38,420 nucleotides of DNA from JBIQJD01 sp044507695. GTDB lineage: Bacteria > Bacteroidota > Ignavibacteria > Ignavibacteriales > Ignavibacteriaceae. Shown here in pieces: positions 15,836 to 24,652 of the stretch. The position numbers and the translations under genes were made by a program. The stretch is taken from positions 1 to 38,420 of the forward strand of contig JBIQJD010000022.1 in the NCBI GenBank assembly GCA_044507695.1, in the 5' to 3' direction. The notes under the pieces were generated by a model. It did not search any database, was not told the origin of the DNA, and saw only the letters and a program-made list of their open reading frames with translations. Each line of letters begins with the position of its first letter. The first letter of the stretch is position 1.

Positions 15836-16279
15836 ATGAAAAATTATTATCCGCCTATGCACACGGCAGAACATATTCTTAATCAAACAATGAACAGAAT
15901 GTTTGACTGCGGAAGATCGTTCAGCATGCATCTTGAAAAGAAAAAATCAAAATGTGATTACAGGTTTGAACGCAATCTTACCGAAAAAGAAATTAAAGAA
16001 ATTGAAGAAAGGGTAAATGAGATAATAAAAACTAATCTTCAGGTTTATGAAAAATTTATCCCGAGAAATGAAGCAGAAAAACTTTACGATTTAAATAGAC
16101 TTCCGGATACAGCCGGAGATGTTTTGCGGATAATTCATATTGGAGATTATGATTCATGTCCCTGCATCGGCAATCATGTTGCATTCACTGGTGAGATTGG
16201 CAATTTCAGAATTGTGTCTTCAAGCTATGAAAATGGTGTACTGAGAATTAGATTTAAATTAGAACAGGAACAAGTTTAA
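15836..16279 (+). CDS. AlaX-type stand-alone tRNA editing protein
   Basis: A 147-aa protein with both metal motifs of the alanyl/threonyl-tRNA synthetase second additional domain: HxxxH as HTAEHIL (H9, H13) and CxxxH as CIGNH (C110, H114), preceded by a further Cys at 108. Free-standing AlaX proteins of this small size hydrolyse mischarged Ser- or Gly-tRNA(Ala) in the cytoplasm. The assignment rests on the motif pair and length; the linker residues diverge from classical AlaX, so substrate specificity is uncertain. The ribosome site is GAGGAAGA. It is the last gene of the GAF-MFS-nitroreductase cluster. Confidence 0.75.
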   Translation: MKNYYPPMHTAEHILNQTMNRMFDCGRSFSMHLEKKKSKCDYRFERNLTEKEIKEIEERVNEIIKTNLQVYEKFIPRNEAEKLYDLNRLPDTAGDVLRIIHIGDYDSCPCIGNHVAFTGEIGNFRIVSSSYENGVLRIRFKLEQEQV

Positions 16280-16477
16280 TTAATATCTTTAGCTCTTAAG
16301 TGTTAAATTTTTTTTATTACTATAATACGCACACATCAAACCATACTGCATAAAAGTTCTGTCATTCTTCTTCCAGGAAATGATTTTGTGTATCCTTTTT
16401 AAAGGGAACTTTATTCTCCTAACAACTTTAAAATATTTATTTAATTTTGATTTATTATTTTCCCTTTACTTTCAAAA

Positions 16478-18424
16478 ATGAAAATAAAATTATCCGCTTT
16501 ACTAATTCTGATCTGCTTATTCTCTCCGGAATTTAATGCACAAAATCTCCCGCCAATAAAATTGGATTATGCTTCTTACGCGGTTTCAGATGACGGAATG
16601 CTTATTGGTTATTTTGGAGAAAAGCGGCGAGTTGAAATTACAAATTTAAACCAGGTTTCAAAACATGTAATCCAATGTTTAATTGCTACAGAAGACAGGG
16701 ATTTTTATGAGCATGACGGTGTTTCCATTAAAGGGCTTGCCCGCGGAATTTGGAATACAATCACAGGCAATACACAAGGCGGAAGCACAATTACAATGCA
16801 GCTGGCACGCAATCTTTTTTTAACTCATGAAAGAACTATTACAAGAAAACTTTCGGAGATTGAACTTGCGCGTGAACTGGAAGACAGATTTTCTAAAAAT
16901 GAAATCCTCATCCTTTATCTGAACACTGTTTACTTTGGACATGGGGCGTGGGGCATATGGGCAGCGGCACAGGAATATTTCAGCAAAACTCCGGATAAAC
17001 TTTCACTGCCTGAAAGCGCAGTACTCGTTGGTTTGCTTCAATCTCCTTCCGGTTATGATCCTGATAAAAATCCAAACAAATTATTAAACCGGCGTAATGA
17101 AGTGCTTTACAATCTTGTTGAAGTTGGTAAGCTGAAGGAAAGTGAATTCAGAAAACTAAAAACTGCACCGCTTAATTTAAAAATTCATAATGACACTGGC
17201 AGGCATTTTCTTGAGTATGTTAGAAAGCAAGCAATTGAAATTTTAAAACCCAGGAATCTTTCCTTAAATAAAGCGCAGTTAAAGATAACTACAACTTTAA
17301 ATTACAATATGCAGCAGGCGGCTGAAGATGCAGTTTACGAGCAATGGAAAAATTTTCCTGCATCAATGAAGGATGCCCAGGTTGGTTTAGTTTCTGTTGA
17401 ACCCGGAACCGGAATGATACGGGCAATGATCGGCGGGAATCCCGAATCTCCTGGCAGAGGTTTAAACCGTGCCGTTCAGATAAAGCGCCAGCCCGGTTCA
17501 TCATTTAAAACATTTCTTTACGGCAGCATGCTTGAAGCGGGTTTTACACTTGCATCACCATTAATGGATGCACCGCTTGTTGTTGATTCCGGCAAAGCTT
17601 ATGAATGGCGCCCGCAAAATTCTGATCTAACTTTTACAAATCTTCCGCTTCCAATGATTAATGCAATTGAAAATTCAGTTAATCTTTCTGCTGCTTATGC
17701 AATAACAAATTTAACTTCACCTGATTCGGTTGCGGCGTTTGCGCACAGGCTTGGAATAAAATCTGACATTCCGGCTTATCCATCAGTCGCGCTTGGTTCT
17801 GCAGAAGTTTCTCCGCTTGAAATGGCTGCCGCAAATGCTGTTTATGCTTCAAACGGATTCTATGCTGAACCTTTTGCAATTGTTAAGATTGAAGACCAAC
17901 ACGGAAATGTCTTATACAGCAATTCAACAATTTCTAATCAGATTCTTGATTCAGCAACATCATATCTTTTAACTGAAGCTTTACAAACGGTTGTAGATCA
18001 CGGAACGGCTTCATCTGTGAGAAGATATTATAAAGGAACAGCAGCGGGTAAAACGGGAACAACACAAAATTATACTGATGCATGGTTTGTTGGTTACAAT
18101 ACTGAACTGGCAACTGCAATATGGATTGGCTTTGATGATCAGCATAAAAAATTAAGAGGCGGTTATCAATACGGCGGAACAGCGTGCGCTCCAATCTGGG
18201 GAAGAATGATGGCAGCTATCTCAAAAAAAGTAAATGGATTTGATAAAAATTTTGTAAAACCAGCTTCTATTATTCAGGCTGAACTTTGCACAAAAAGCGG
18301 CGAACTTGCAGGTGAAGTTTGTCCTAAAAAAATATATGATGTAAACTCCAAAAAGATGCCTAAGATTTGCTCCGTTCATTATCCTGATGCATACGAACGA
18401 TTCGATACCTTCACGGGATTTTAA
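16478..18424 (+). CDS. Class A penicillin-binding protein (glycosyltransferase plus transpeptidase)
   Basis: Bifunctional peptidoglycan synthase of 648 aa. The GT51 glycosyltransferase domain (~50-220) has the catalytic E72 in ATEDRDFYEHDG and the GGSTITMQLARNLFL, RKLSEIELARELE and GHGAWGIWAAAQEYF motifs. The transpeptidase domain (~290-610) has SxxK at S341-K344 (PGSSFK), SxN in ENSVNLSA and KTGTTQNYTDAWFVGY. A Cys-rich end (LCTKSGELAGEVCPKKIYD) follows, as in many class A enzymes. The N-terminus is short and looks like a signal sequence (ending FNAQ) rather than a cytoplasmic tail with a long anchor. It stands alone, with no clear ribosome site, and faces the M64 gene across a shared terminator. 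Confidence 0.95.
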   Translation: MKIKLSALLILICLFSPEFNAQNLPPIKLDYASYAVSDDGMLIGYFGEKRRVEITNLNQVSKHVIQCLIATEDRDFYEHDGVSIKGLARGIWNTITGNTQGGSTITMQLARNLFLTHERTITRKLSEIELARELEDRFSKNEILILYLNTVYFGHGAWGIWAAAQEYFSKTPDKLSLPESAVLVGLLQSPSGYDPDKNPNKLLNRRNEVLYNLVEVGKLKESEFRKLKTAPLNLKIHNDTGRHFLEYVRKQAIEILKPRNLSLNKAQLKITTTLNYNMQQAAEDAVYEQWKNFPASMKDAQVGLVSVEPGTGMIRAMIGGNPESPGRGLNRAVQIKRQPGSSFKTFLYGSMLEAGFTLASPLMDAPLVVDSGKAYEWRPQNSDLTFTNLPLPMINAIENSVNLSAAYAITNLTSPDSVAAFAHRLGIKSDIPAYPSVALGSAEVSPLEMAAANAVYASNGFYAEPFAIVKIEDQHGNVLYSNSTISNQILDSATSYLLTEALQTVVDHGTASSVRRYYKGTAAGKTGTTQNYTDAWFVGYNTELATAIWIGFDDQHKKLRGGYQYGGTACAPIWGRMMAAISKKVNGFDKNFVKPASIIQAELCTKSGELAGEVCPKKIYDVNSKKMPKICSVHYPDAYERFDTFTGF

Positions 18425-18434
18425 AACAAAATTA

Positions 18435-18461
18435 AAGCGCTGCATATTTTCAGCAGCGCTT
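18435..18461. terminator. Terminator hairpin between convergent genes
   Basis: The 9-bp stem AAGCGCTGC (18435-18443) / GCAGCGCTT (18453-18461) has a 9-base loop. On the minus strand it is followed by TTAATTTTGTTTT, a good tail for the M64 gene. On the plus strand the tail is weaker (GTTCATTTATT) but could still serve the PBP gene. Confidence 0.8.
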
Positions 18462-18467
18462 GTTCAT

Positions 18468-19943
18468 TTATTCCGTATAAGTTTTTATTACACGCTTAAT
18501 TGCTTCTTCACACACCTTGCAGAATTTCATACTTGCTTTTGTAAACATTATGCAATCTACTTCAGGTCTGTATAATCCCTTCGGTGAGTAACCTGCACCT
18601 TCAAACGCTCCAACTTTTCCGGCAATCGGCTGGCTGTTTAAAAATTCATGAACCTTCATTGAATGCGCTCTATCTTTTTCATTGTATTCATTTTCAGCGG
18701 CAGCAATCTCTTCCTTTGATGCATTATTTTTTTTCAGTTCAGCTATTCTGTTATTTAGTGCGCGTCTTTCTTCCTGCCATTTAAAATCCATCTTATCAAA
18801 TTCATCTTTCTTCCACCCAGCAGGTATTTCCATCCCGGCTTCAACAAACTTTTTCCATTTTATATTTTGCGGATCATGAAGTGCGGTAATGTTTGGTTCA
18901 ACCGGCTCAACTTTTTGAGTGAACATACCATTGTATGCAACATCTGAAGTGTAATATTCATCCGCAAGCCCGCTGAATGAATGACCAAACTCATGATGAA
19001 ATAAATAATCAGCCCATTGATTATCAGCGGTATAGGTGCATGACCAGTTATAAATTCCGCCGCCGCCGTAACGTGAGTGATTTACCATAATGTATAGAGC
19101 ATCATAAGGAACATGCGCAGCAAGGTCTCTTATTGCTTTATTATCTTCTGTCAGAAGATATCTTTCAGAACCAAGTGAATTGAATGTAGTATTTAAAACT
19201 GTTTTTCTGTAAATATTTGCCCGCGGTTCGTCTGTTCCTGTTTCAGCGGATGGTTTAAACACACCGTAAAAATTAAATTTATCTTTTAATGAAGCATAGG
19301 GTTCAAGCTTAAAAAATATATCTGTAAATCTTTTTAGATCCGCTTCAAATTTTGATTCTTCCTCCGCTGTGTATCCTTCGCTTAATATTGCAATATCTAC
19401 TTTAACATGAGGATCACCGCTCTTCAGGCTTTCAAAAACTTTTACTGAATTATCAGCGATTTTTTCTCTTACAATCATTATATCAGCCGGATCAATTTCT
19501 GTTGTATAAAATTCTTTCAATTCATTTTTATCATCTCTCTGCTCAAGTGCAAATCTAATCTTATTTTTTGGCTGCGGGATTATTGCGGTTTCATGGTAAG
19601 CTTTGTTAATGCCATTCAACCCTGCATCACTTGATTTATATTCACCAAAGTATGTATCGAATCCTTTTGAATAAATTAATTTTCCTGATGCTGAATCATA
19701 AATTTTCACATAATATTTCCCGTTGTTTAATTCATCAACAAGATTGCTTAAACTTCCGGCCCAGATTCCGTATGAATATATTTTATCAATAGTTATTAAT
19801 TCTTCTTTGGCGCTGCCGATGTGGAAATAATCTATTCTCATTGTTTTATCTGTAAAATAATCATCAAATTTTATTTCCTGTTTTGCGGCTGCAATAAGCG
19901 GAAGCAGAAAAATTATCAGAAAGAAAAACTGGTATGATTTCAT
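18468..19943 (-). CDS. M64 family (IgA peptidase-like) zinc metallopeptidase
   Basis: A 491-aa exported protein with a signal peptide ending near AAA-KQE. Residues ~180-350 form the catalytic domain: VDIAILSEGYTAEEE start, a YIMVNHSRYGGGGIYN strand, and HEFGHSFSGLADEYY, which is HExxHxxxxxxD with H317, E318, H321 and D328. This matches M64, whose founding member cleaves IgA; environmental members have unknown targets. An N-terminal beta-rich domain (~25-160) precedes it. An unusual charged helical insertion (~405-440) lies after the catalytic motif, and the C-terminus has a CxxC-like pair (CKVC). No T9SS sorting domain is present, so a periplasmic location is likely. The ribosome site GAGGT is good. 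Confidence 0.92.
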   Translation of the reverse strand: MKSYQFFFLIIFLLPLIAAAKQEIKFDDYFTDKTMRIDYFHIGSAKEELITIDKIYSYGIWAGSLSNLVDELNNGKYYVKIYDSASGKLIYSKGFDTYFGEYKSSDAGLNGINKAYHETAIIPQPKNKIRFALEQRDDKNELKEFYTTEIDPADIMIVREKIADNSVKVFESLKSGDPHVKVDIAILSEGYTAEEESKFEADLKRFTDIFFKLEPYASLKDKFNFYGVFKPSAETGTDEPRANIYRKTVLNTTFNSLGSERYLLTEDNKAIRDLAAHVPYDALYIMVNHSRYGGGGIYNWSCTYTADNQWADYLFHHEFGHSFSGLADEYYTSDVAYNGMFTQKVEPVEPNITALHDPQNIKWKKFVEAGMEIPAGWKKDEFDKMDFKWQEERRALNNRIAELKKNNASKEEIAAAENEYNEKDRAHSMKVHEFLNSQPIAGKVGAFEGAGYSPKGLYRPEVDCIMFTKASMKFCKVCEEAIKRVIKTYTE

Positions 19944-20134
19944 TTTTACCTCATGGGATTTTAATTGAAGATTTATGCAATTATTTTTGATTGAAATAAC
20001 TGTATAAATCTTGTTAAGTTGGTTTAACTGTTTTCAAAACTATGAAAGATGAATTTAATTTAAAACCTATTGAACTTCTTTAGAAAAATTTCTGATAAAC
20101 GGTTTTTAATTCTGAAAAAATATAAAGGTAAAAG

Positions 20135-20902
20135 ATGAAACAAATTTTTTTAATCATTTTGTTTTTTGGTTTCTACTCTGCTTCAAAAGCCCAAACAGAT
20201 ACAGTAACAACGGAAAGTGGATTGAAGTACATCGTTATTGATGAAGGAAACGGAGCGAAAGCTGAAAACGGTAAAGCTGTGGAAGTTCATTACACGGGTT
20301 ACTTAACTGATGGAAAAGTTTTTGATTCATCACGTGATAGAGGTGAGCCGATAGAATTTGTGCTTGGCAAAGGACAGGTTATAAAAGGATGGGAAGAAGG
20401 AATTGCGCTGATGAGTATTGGTGATAAATTCAAACTGATTATTCCTCCCGCACTTGGTTACGGAGAACGCGGTGCCGGAAATGTAATTCCACCAAACACA
20501 ACATTAATTTTTGATGTTGAATTAATGAGCGTAAGTGAACCTAAAATTCCGATAAGTGATATAATGCTTGAAGATATAATTTTTAAGAGTATTGATTCAG
20601 CTTTGGCAAAATATCATTATCTGAAAGTGAATGAACCTGAGAAATATAATTTTAAAGAGAGCCAGTTGAACACACTCGGTTATCAGCTTTTGCAGGGAGG
20701 AAGGATTGAGGATGCAATTATAATTTTAAAATTGAATAGCGAAGTTTACCCTGAATCATTTAATGTGTATGATAGTCTTGGTGAAGCATATATGATTGCG
20801 GGTGAAAAAGAACTGGCGATTGAAAATTATAAAAAATCACTTGAGCTGAATCCCGATAATTCAAATGCTGTTGAAATGCTGAATGAACTTGAAAATCAAT
20901 GA
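20135..20902 (+). CDS. Exported FKBP-type peptidyl-prolyl isomerase with TPR tail
   Basis: The signal peptide ends around SKA-QTD. Residues ~27-132 are a complete FKBP domain, with VEVHYTGYLTDGKVFDSS, FVLGKGQVIKGWEEGI and the PALGYGERGAGNVIPPNTTLIFDVEL strand. The aromatic pocket residues Y, F, W, Y and F are all present, so it should be an active prolyl isomerase in the periplasm. Residues ~165-250 carry about two tetratricopeptide repeats (SFNVYDSLGEAYMIAGEKELA) for partner binding. It lies 44 bp before the sensor kinase gene on the same strand and is probably co-transcribed with it. AAAGGT serves as ribosome site. Confidence 0.93.
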   Translation: MKQIFLIILFFGFYSASKAQTDTVTTESGLKYIVIDEGNGAKAENGKAVEVHYTGYLTDGKVFDSSRDRGEPIEFVLGKGQVIKGWEEGIALMSIGDKFKLIIPPALGYGERGAGNVIPPNTTLIFDVELMSVSEPKIPISDIMLEDIIFKSIDSALAKYHYLKVNEPEKYNFKESQLNTLGYQLLQGGRIEDAIIILKLNSEVYPESFNVYDSLGEAYMIAGEKELAIENYKKSLELNPDNSNAVEMLNELENQ

Positions 20903-20946
20903 TGAAGTAAGTTTTTGATTCCGGTGAATTATTAATTTTTAATGCA

Positions 20947-22485
20947 ATGAACAAATCGGTTAAAAAAATAGTATTAATTTTAACGCTGATAATTCTGCTG
21001 CCGGCATTACTTTTTACTGCTTTTGAAATTAATTCACTTAATGAATCCGAAGAAACAATAAAAGAAATTTATACTAACCAGCTTGAAGCAATTTTATTTT
21101 CAGTAAATCAATATTCTGAGGATATGGTTTCAAGCTGGCGCAGCGCACTTAATACGATGGTTAATGATGAAACTGCTCTGCAGAATTTAAGTTCACGCGC
21201 TGACAGTTTCTTAAATATCAATAAATCTATTCAATCAATTTTTTTTGCTGATAGTTTAAATCCCGTTACTGTTTCAGGCATTTCATTATTCAACAATTAT
21301 TTTGATCCGGTGAAAATTTTATCTCAAAATTCTGATAAAATACGAAGGCTTCATTCATATCAGCAGGCGGGGTATTACAAAATTGAACCACTCAAAAATG
21401 ATGACAGCAGCACCGTTTTAATCACTCTTTTGAATGATCCCCATAAGAAAAAAAATATTTGCGGAATAATAATTAATTCACGGCAGTTCATACGAGAAGT
21501 TCTTTCACAAAAATTAAAATCAATCAGTGGTGAAGAGTTCAACATAACATGCACAAATAAAAAAAACAATGAATTGATTTATTCTGTTTTCAATCTGGAC
21601 GGACAGGAAATCAAACTAAAAAAAGATTTATGGCTTCTTCCCGATTATGAACTTGGAATACTTTTACGCGGCACATCAATTGAATCAATTATCTCCGGAA
21701 GAACCACTACAAATCTCCTTTTAATTTCACTGCTTACATTAATTTTGATTGCAGGTGTATTTGTAGTATTCAGAAACATACGCCGTGAAGTTGAACTGGC
21801 TCAGATAAAATCTGATTTTGTTTCAAATGTATCTCATGAATTACGCACGCCGCTTGCATTAATCAGCATGTTTGCTGAAACACTTGAAATGGGAAGAGCG
21901 AGAACGGAAGAAAAAAAACAGGAATATTATTCAATCATAAGCAGTGAAGCTTCAAGATTAAGCCGGATTGTTAACAAGATTCTGAGCTTCTCAAAAATTG
22001 AAGCCGGAAGAAGAGAATATAATGTTGCAGCAGTTGATTTAAATTCCGTTGTTGAAGAAGTCTTCTCCACTTATCAATTTCATTTACAAAATAACGGATT
22101 TGTTTTCTCATTAAATATGAATGAAAAGATTCCGGAAATTAAAGCCGATAGTGAAGCGATTTCCGAAGCGTTAATTAACTTAATTGATAATGCTGTTAAA
22201 TACAGCAGGGATAAAAAAGAAATTCACATTTCAACAGGATTTGAAAATACCCGGGCTTTTGTTGAAGTTAAGGACTGCGGAATAGGAATCAGTGAAGAAA
22301 ATCAGAAAAAAATTTTTGATAAGTTCTACCGTGTTTCTGAAGGACTTGTTCATTCTACAAAAGGAACCGGTTTGGGGTTAACTCTCGTAAAGCATATTAT
22401 GGAAGCTCACCAGGGTGAAGTAACAGTTAAAAGTAAAAATGGTGAAGGCAGCAGGTTCAGGCTCGTTTTCCCCGCATTCAAATAA
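20947..22485 (+). CDS. Membrane sensor histidine kinase
   Basis: 512 aa. Transmembrane helices at ~5-27 and ~257-275 frame a periplasmic sensor region of about 230 residues, probably PAS/Cache-like but without recognisable motifs. There is no HAMP domain between helix 2 and the HisKA segment. The phospho-acceptor is H297 in VSNVSHELRTPLAL. The ATPase domain shows the N box (NLIDNAVKYS), G1 (DCGIGISEENQKKIFDKFYR) and G2 (GTGLGLTLVKHIMEAHQG). All catalytic motifs are intact. The cognate regulator follows after 25 bp. The signal sensed is unknown; the FKBP-TPR gene upstream and the exported jelly-roll and HEAT genes downstream point to an envelope cue. Confidence 0.95.
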   Translation: MNKSVKKIVLILTLIILLPALLFTAFEINSLNESEETIKEIYTNQLEAILFSVNQYSEDMVSSWRSALNTMVNDETALQNLSSRADSFLNINKSIQSIFFADSLNPVTVSGISLFNNYFDPVKILSQNSDKIRRLHSYQQAGYYKIEPLKNDDSSTVLITLLNDPHKKKNICGIIINSRQFIREVLSQKLKSISGEEFNITCTNKKNNELIYSVFNLDGQEIKLKKDLWLLPDYELGILLRGTSIESIISGRTTTNLLLISLLTLILIAGVFVVFRNIRREVELAQIKSDFVSNVSHELRTPLALISMFAETLEMGRARTEEKKQEYYSIISSEASRLSRIVNKILSFSKIEAGRREYNVAAVDLNSVVEEVFSTYQFHLQNNGFVFSLNMNEKIPEIKADSEAISEALINLIDNAVKYSRDKKEIHISTGFENTRAFVEVKDCGIGISEENQKKIFDKFYRVSEGLVHSTKGTGLGLTLVKHIMEAHQGEVTVKSKNGEGSRFRLVFPAFK

Positions 22486-22510
22486 TCAACTAAAATTATT
22501 TAAATGAAAA

Positions 22511-23197
22511 ATGAATAAAATATTAATTGTTGAAGATGAACCAAATATGCGCCTCGGCTTAAAAGATAATCTTGAATTTGAAGGTTATGAAGTTGATACA
22601 GCCGAAGACGGTGAAGCAGGATTAAATAAAATCATTAATAATGATTACAGCCTTGTGCTGCTTGATGTTATGCTTCCTAAAATGTCAGGATTCGATGTTT
22701 GCAAAACTGTACGTAAAAAAGGAAACACAACACCAATAATTTTACTAACAGCAAAAGGCGAGGAGATTGATAAAGTTTTAGGACTTGAACTCGGCGCCGA
22801 TGATTATGTTACAAAACCATTCAGCCTGCGTGAACTTCTTGCAAGAATAAAAGCAGTTTTGCGCAGAGGTGAAGAAAAAATTTCAAAGCCAAAAAATGAA
22901 ATTATAAGGATCGGAAAGATTGATATTAACTTTGGCGCTTATAATGTTTATGAAGAAGGAAAACCTGTACAAATGTCTCACAAGGAATTTGAGATTTTGC
23001 ATTATCTGTGGACTCATAAAAATTCAACAGTAAGCCGGAATGATCTGCTAACAAATGTGTGGGGTTATGATGAAAACCCTACAACACGAACAATTGATAA
23101 TTTTATTTTAAAACTAAGACAAAAAATTGAAACCGATCCGAATCATCCGCAGATAATTTTAACAGTACATGGTATTGGCTATAAATTGATTGATTGA
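22511..23197 (+). CDS. OmpR/PhoB-family response regulator
   Basis: The receiver domain (1-115) has the acidic pair E8-D9, phospho-acceptor D52 in LVLLDVMLP, the switch Thr in LLTAKG and Lys in VTKPFSLREL. The DNA-binding winged helix (~130-228) shows the OmpR pattern HKEFEILHYLWTHKNSTVSRNDLL, TRTIDNFILKLRQKIE and a terminal TVHGIGYKL. It is paired with the histidine kinase just upstream. OmpR-type regulators bind direct half-sites about 10-11 bp apart. Elements with such spacing lie upstream of the next two genes, at 23307-23342 and 24554-24607, and are the best candidates for its targets. Confidence 0.95.
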   Translation: MNKILIVEDEPNMRLGLKDNLEFEGYEVDTAEDGEAGLNKIINNDYSLVLLDVMLPKMSGFDVCKTVRKKGNTTPIILLTAKGEEIDKVLGLELGADDYVTKPFSLRELLARIKAVLRRGEEKISKPKNEIIRIGKIDINFGAYNVYEEGKPVQMSHKEFEILHYLWTHKNSTVSRNDLLTNVWGYDENPTTRTIDNFILKLRQKIETDPNHPQIILTVHGIGYKLID

Positions 23198-23306
23198 TTT
23201 GCTGAGTTTGGCTAAAAATTATTACATCTGTTTGAAGGATAAGTCCTGTTTTTTTGAAAAGATTTCTTACCTGAAAATCTGCCCGTTTCTCCAGGACTCC
23301 TTTCTT

Positions 23307-23342
23307 GTGACAAAATTTTACAATTCTTAACTTCTAAATGAC
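23307..23342 (+). promoter_or_regulatory. Candidate response-regulator element upstream of the jelly-roll gene
   Basis: GTGACAAAATTTTACAAT (23307-23324) matches 16 of 18 bases with the element at 24554, and the similarity continues to a TTAAC and an ATGAC (23338-23342). TGAC/TTAC-like half-sites start at 23308, 23318, 23328 and 23339, spaced 10-11 bp, as expected for an OmpR-family dimer series. The element starts 89 bp before the ATG of the jelly-roll gene. Confidence 0.6.
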
Positions 23343-23395
23343 TATTGATAAATCCATCTGTAGTATCTTTCTGCTACCAAAAATAAAACTGTTAA

Positions 23396-24451
23396 ATGAA
23401 AAATCTCTTCACCAAAATATATTCAGTCTTATTGATAGTGTTAATTACTGCTGTATTTGGTGAGATAAAAGCTGCAGAATGGGAAAAAATTTTGAATTTA
23501 AAAGGTACCTGGAAATTCAGTATTGGAGATGATATAAACCGGTCCCTTCCGGATTATGATGACAGTGATTGGGAAACTATCCGCGTACCTTCATCATGGG
23601 AGAATGAGGGGTTTTATGGTTACAACGGTTATGCATGGTACAGAAAAGAATTTCAGCTGCCTGATAAAATAAATTCAAGTGTGGTGTTTCTTGATCTTGG
23701 TGCGATTGACGATGTTGATCAAACATTTATTAATGGAAATCTAATCGGTGCATCCGGCACATTTCCGCCTGATTATCAAACAGCATATTATGCGAACAGA
23801 AAATACCCTGTTCCGATTAAATATTTAAAGCCCGGGAAAAATGTAATTGCTGTGCGCGTGTTTGATTCAGAGCTTGAAGGAGGAATTCTCCGTGGTGATA
23901 TTGGTTTGTACATTCGTACAAATTCACTTTCAGCAGATATAAATCTGGAAGGTGAATGGAAATTCTGCACAGGAGATAATAAAGAATGGGCAAACCCTGA
24001 TTATGATGATAAAAACTGGAGGCAGATAATCGTTCCCGGTTTTTGGGAAACTCAAGGATTTAATGGTTACGATGGTTTTGCGTGGTATAGAAATTCATTT
24101 TTTGTTTCATCTAAATTTAAAGATAAAAAACTCGTACTTATTGCCGGCAGAATTGATGATCTTGATGAAGTCTATCTTAACGGAGTACTAATCGGCTCAA
24201 CCGGTGAAATACATGATAATCCTTTTGCTAACTCGCAGTCAAATGAATATCAGCAATTCCGCGGATATTTTATACCAGATGGAGTAATTAAAACTAGCGG
24301 TGAAAATACTGTTGCTGTTCGTGTTTGGGATGGATTTAAAGACGGCGGGATTTATGAAGGGCCGGTTGGAATTATTACTCAGGAAAAATATACTAAGTTC
24401 TGGCGTGAAAGAAGAAAGAACAAAAATATATTTGAACTATTTTTTGAATAA
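23396..24451 (+). CDS. Exported protein with two tandem GH2-like jelly-roll (galactose-binding-like) modules
   Basis: A signal peptide (ending near IKAAEW) is followed by two homologous modules, ~30-180 and ~185-335. Each has L(K/E)G(T/E)WKF, a D-YDD-W tract, the GY(N/D)G(Y/F)AWYR strand and an IDD(V/L)D-NG-LIG element, then an N(V/T)(I/V)AVRV(F/W)D strand. This is the sugar-binding jelly-roll that precedes catalytic domains in family 2 glycosidases, but no TIM barrel is present and the protein ends after the second module with a basic tail (FWRERRKNKN). It may bind glycans or serve as a periplasmic sensor or adaptor. The duplication within one 351-aa chain is clear from the sequence; the function is not. 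Confidence 0.85.
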   Translation: MKNLFTKIYSVLLIVLITAVFGEIKAAEWEKILNLKGTWKFSIGDDINRSLPDYDDSDWETIRVPSSWENEGFYGYNGYAWYRKEFQLPDKINSSVVFLDLGAIDDVDQTFINGNLIGASGTFPPDYQTAYYANRKYPVPIKYLKPGKNVIAVRVFDSELEGGILRGDIGLYIRTNSLSADINLEGEWKFCTGDNKEWANPDYDDKNWRQIIVPGFWETQGFNGYDGFAWYRNSFFVSSKFKDKKLVLIAGRIDDLDEVYLNGVLIGSTGEIHDNPFANSQSNEYQQFRGYFIPDGVIKTSGENTVAVRVWDGFKDGGIYEGPVGIITQEKYTKFWRERRKNKNIFELFFE

Positions 24452-24553
24452 CCGGCATTTATTTTAATCTCATTAATATAAAAGTTCTTTTCTTAATTAA
24501 AATTGCTTCATCTATTCAATTTAAATCAAACTTTCTGATATTCCCCTGTTTCC

Positions 24554-24607
24554 GTGACAATCTTTTACAATCTCTTTACTGACTGATGACACCTGTTACA
24601 ACTTTAC
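24554..24607 (+). promoter_or_regulatory. Candidate response-regulator element upstream of the HEAT-repeat gene
   Basis: GTGACAATCTTTTACAAT (24554-24571) matches the 23307 element at 16 of 18 positions, and ATGAC at 24586-24590 occurs at nearly the same offset (32 versus 31). T(G/T)AC half-sites recur at 24555, 24565, 24576, 24587, 24596 and 24604, so this copy is longer. It starts 99 bp before the ATG at 24653, close to the 89 bp seen at the other gene. Confidence 0.6.
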
Positions 24608-24652
24608 GGATTAAGTTTGAAACAGAAATTAAAAATAAATGGAGATACTAAA

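Noticed and set aside
23242..23298. Inverted repeat AGTCCTG / CAGGACT between the regulator and jelly-roll genes
   Set aside because: Only 7 bp with a 43-base loop and no T tract after the second arm; could easily be chance.
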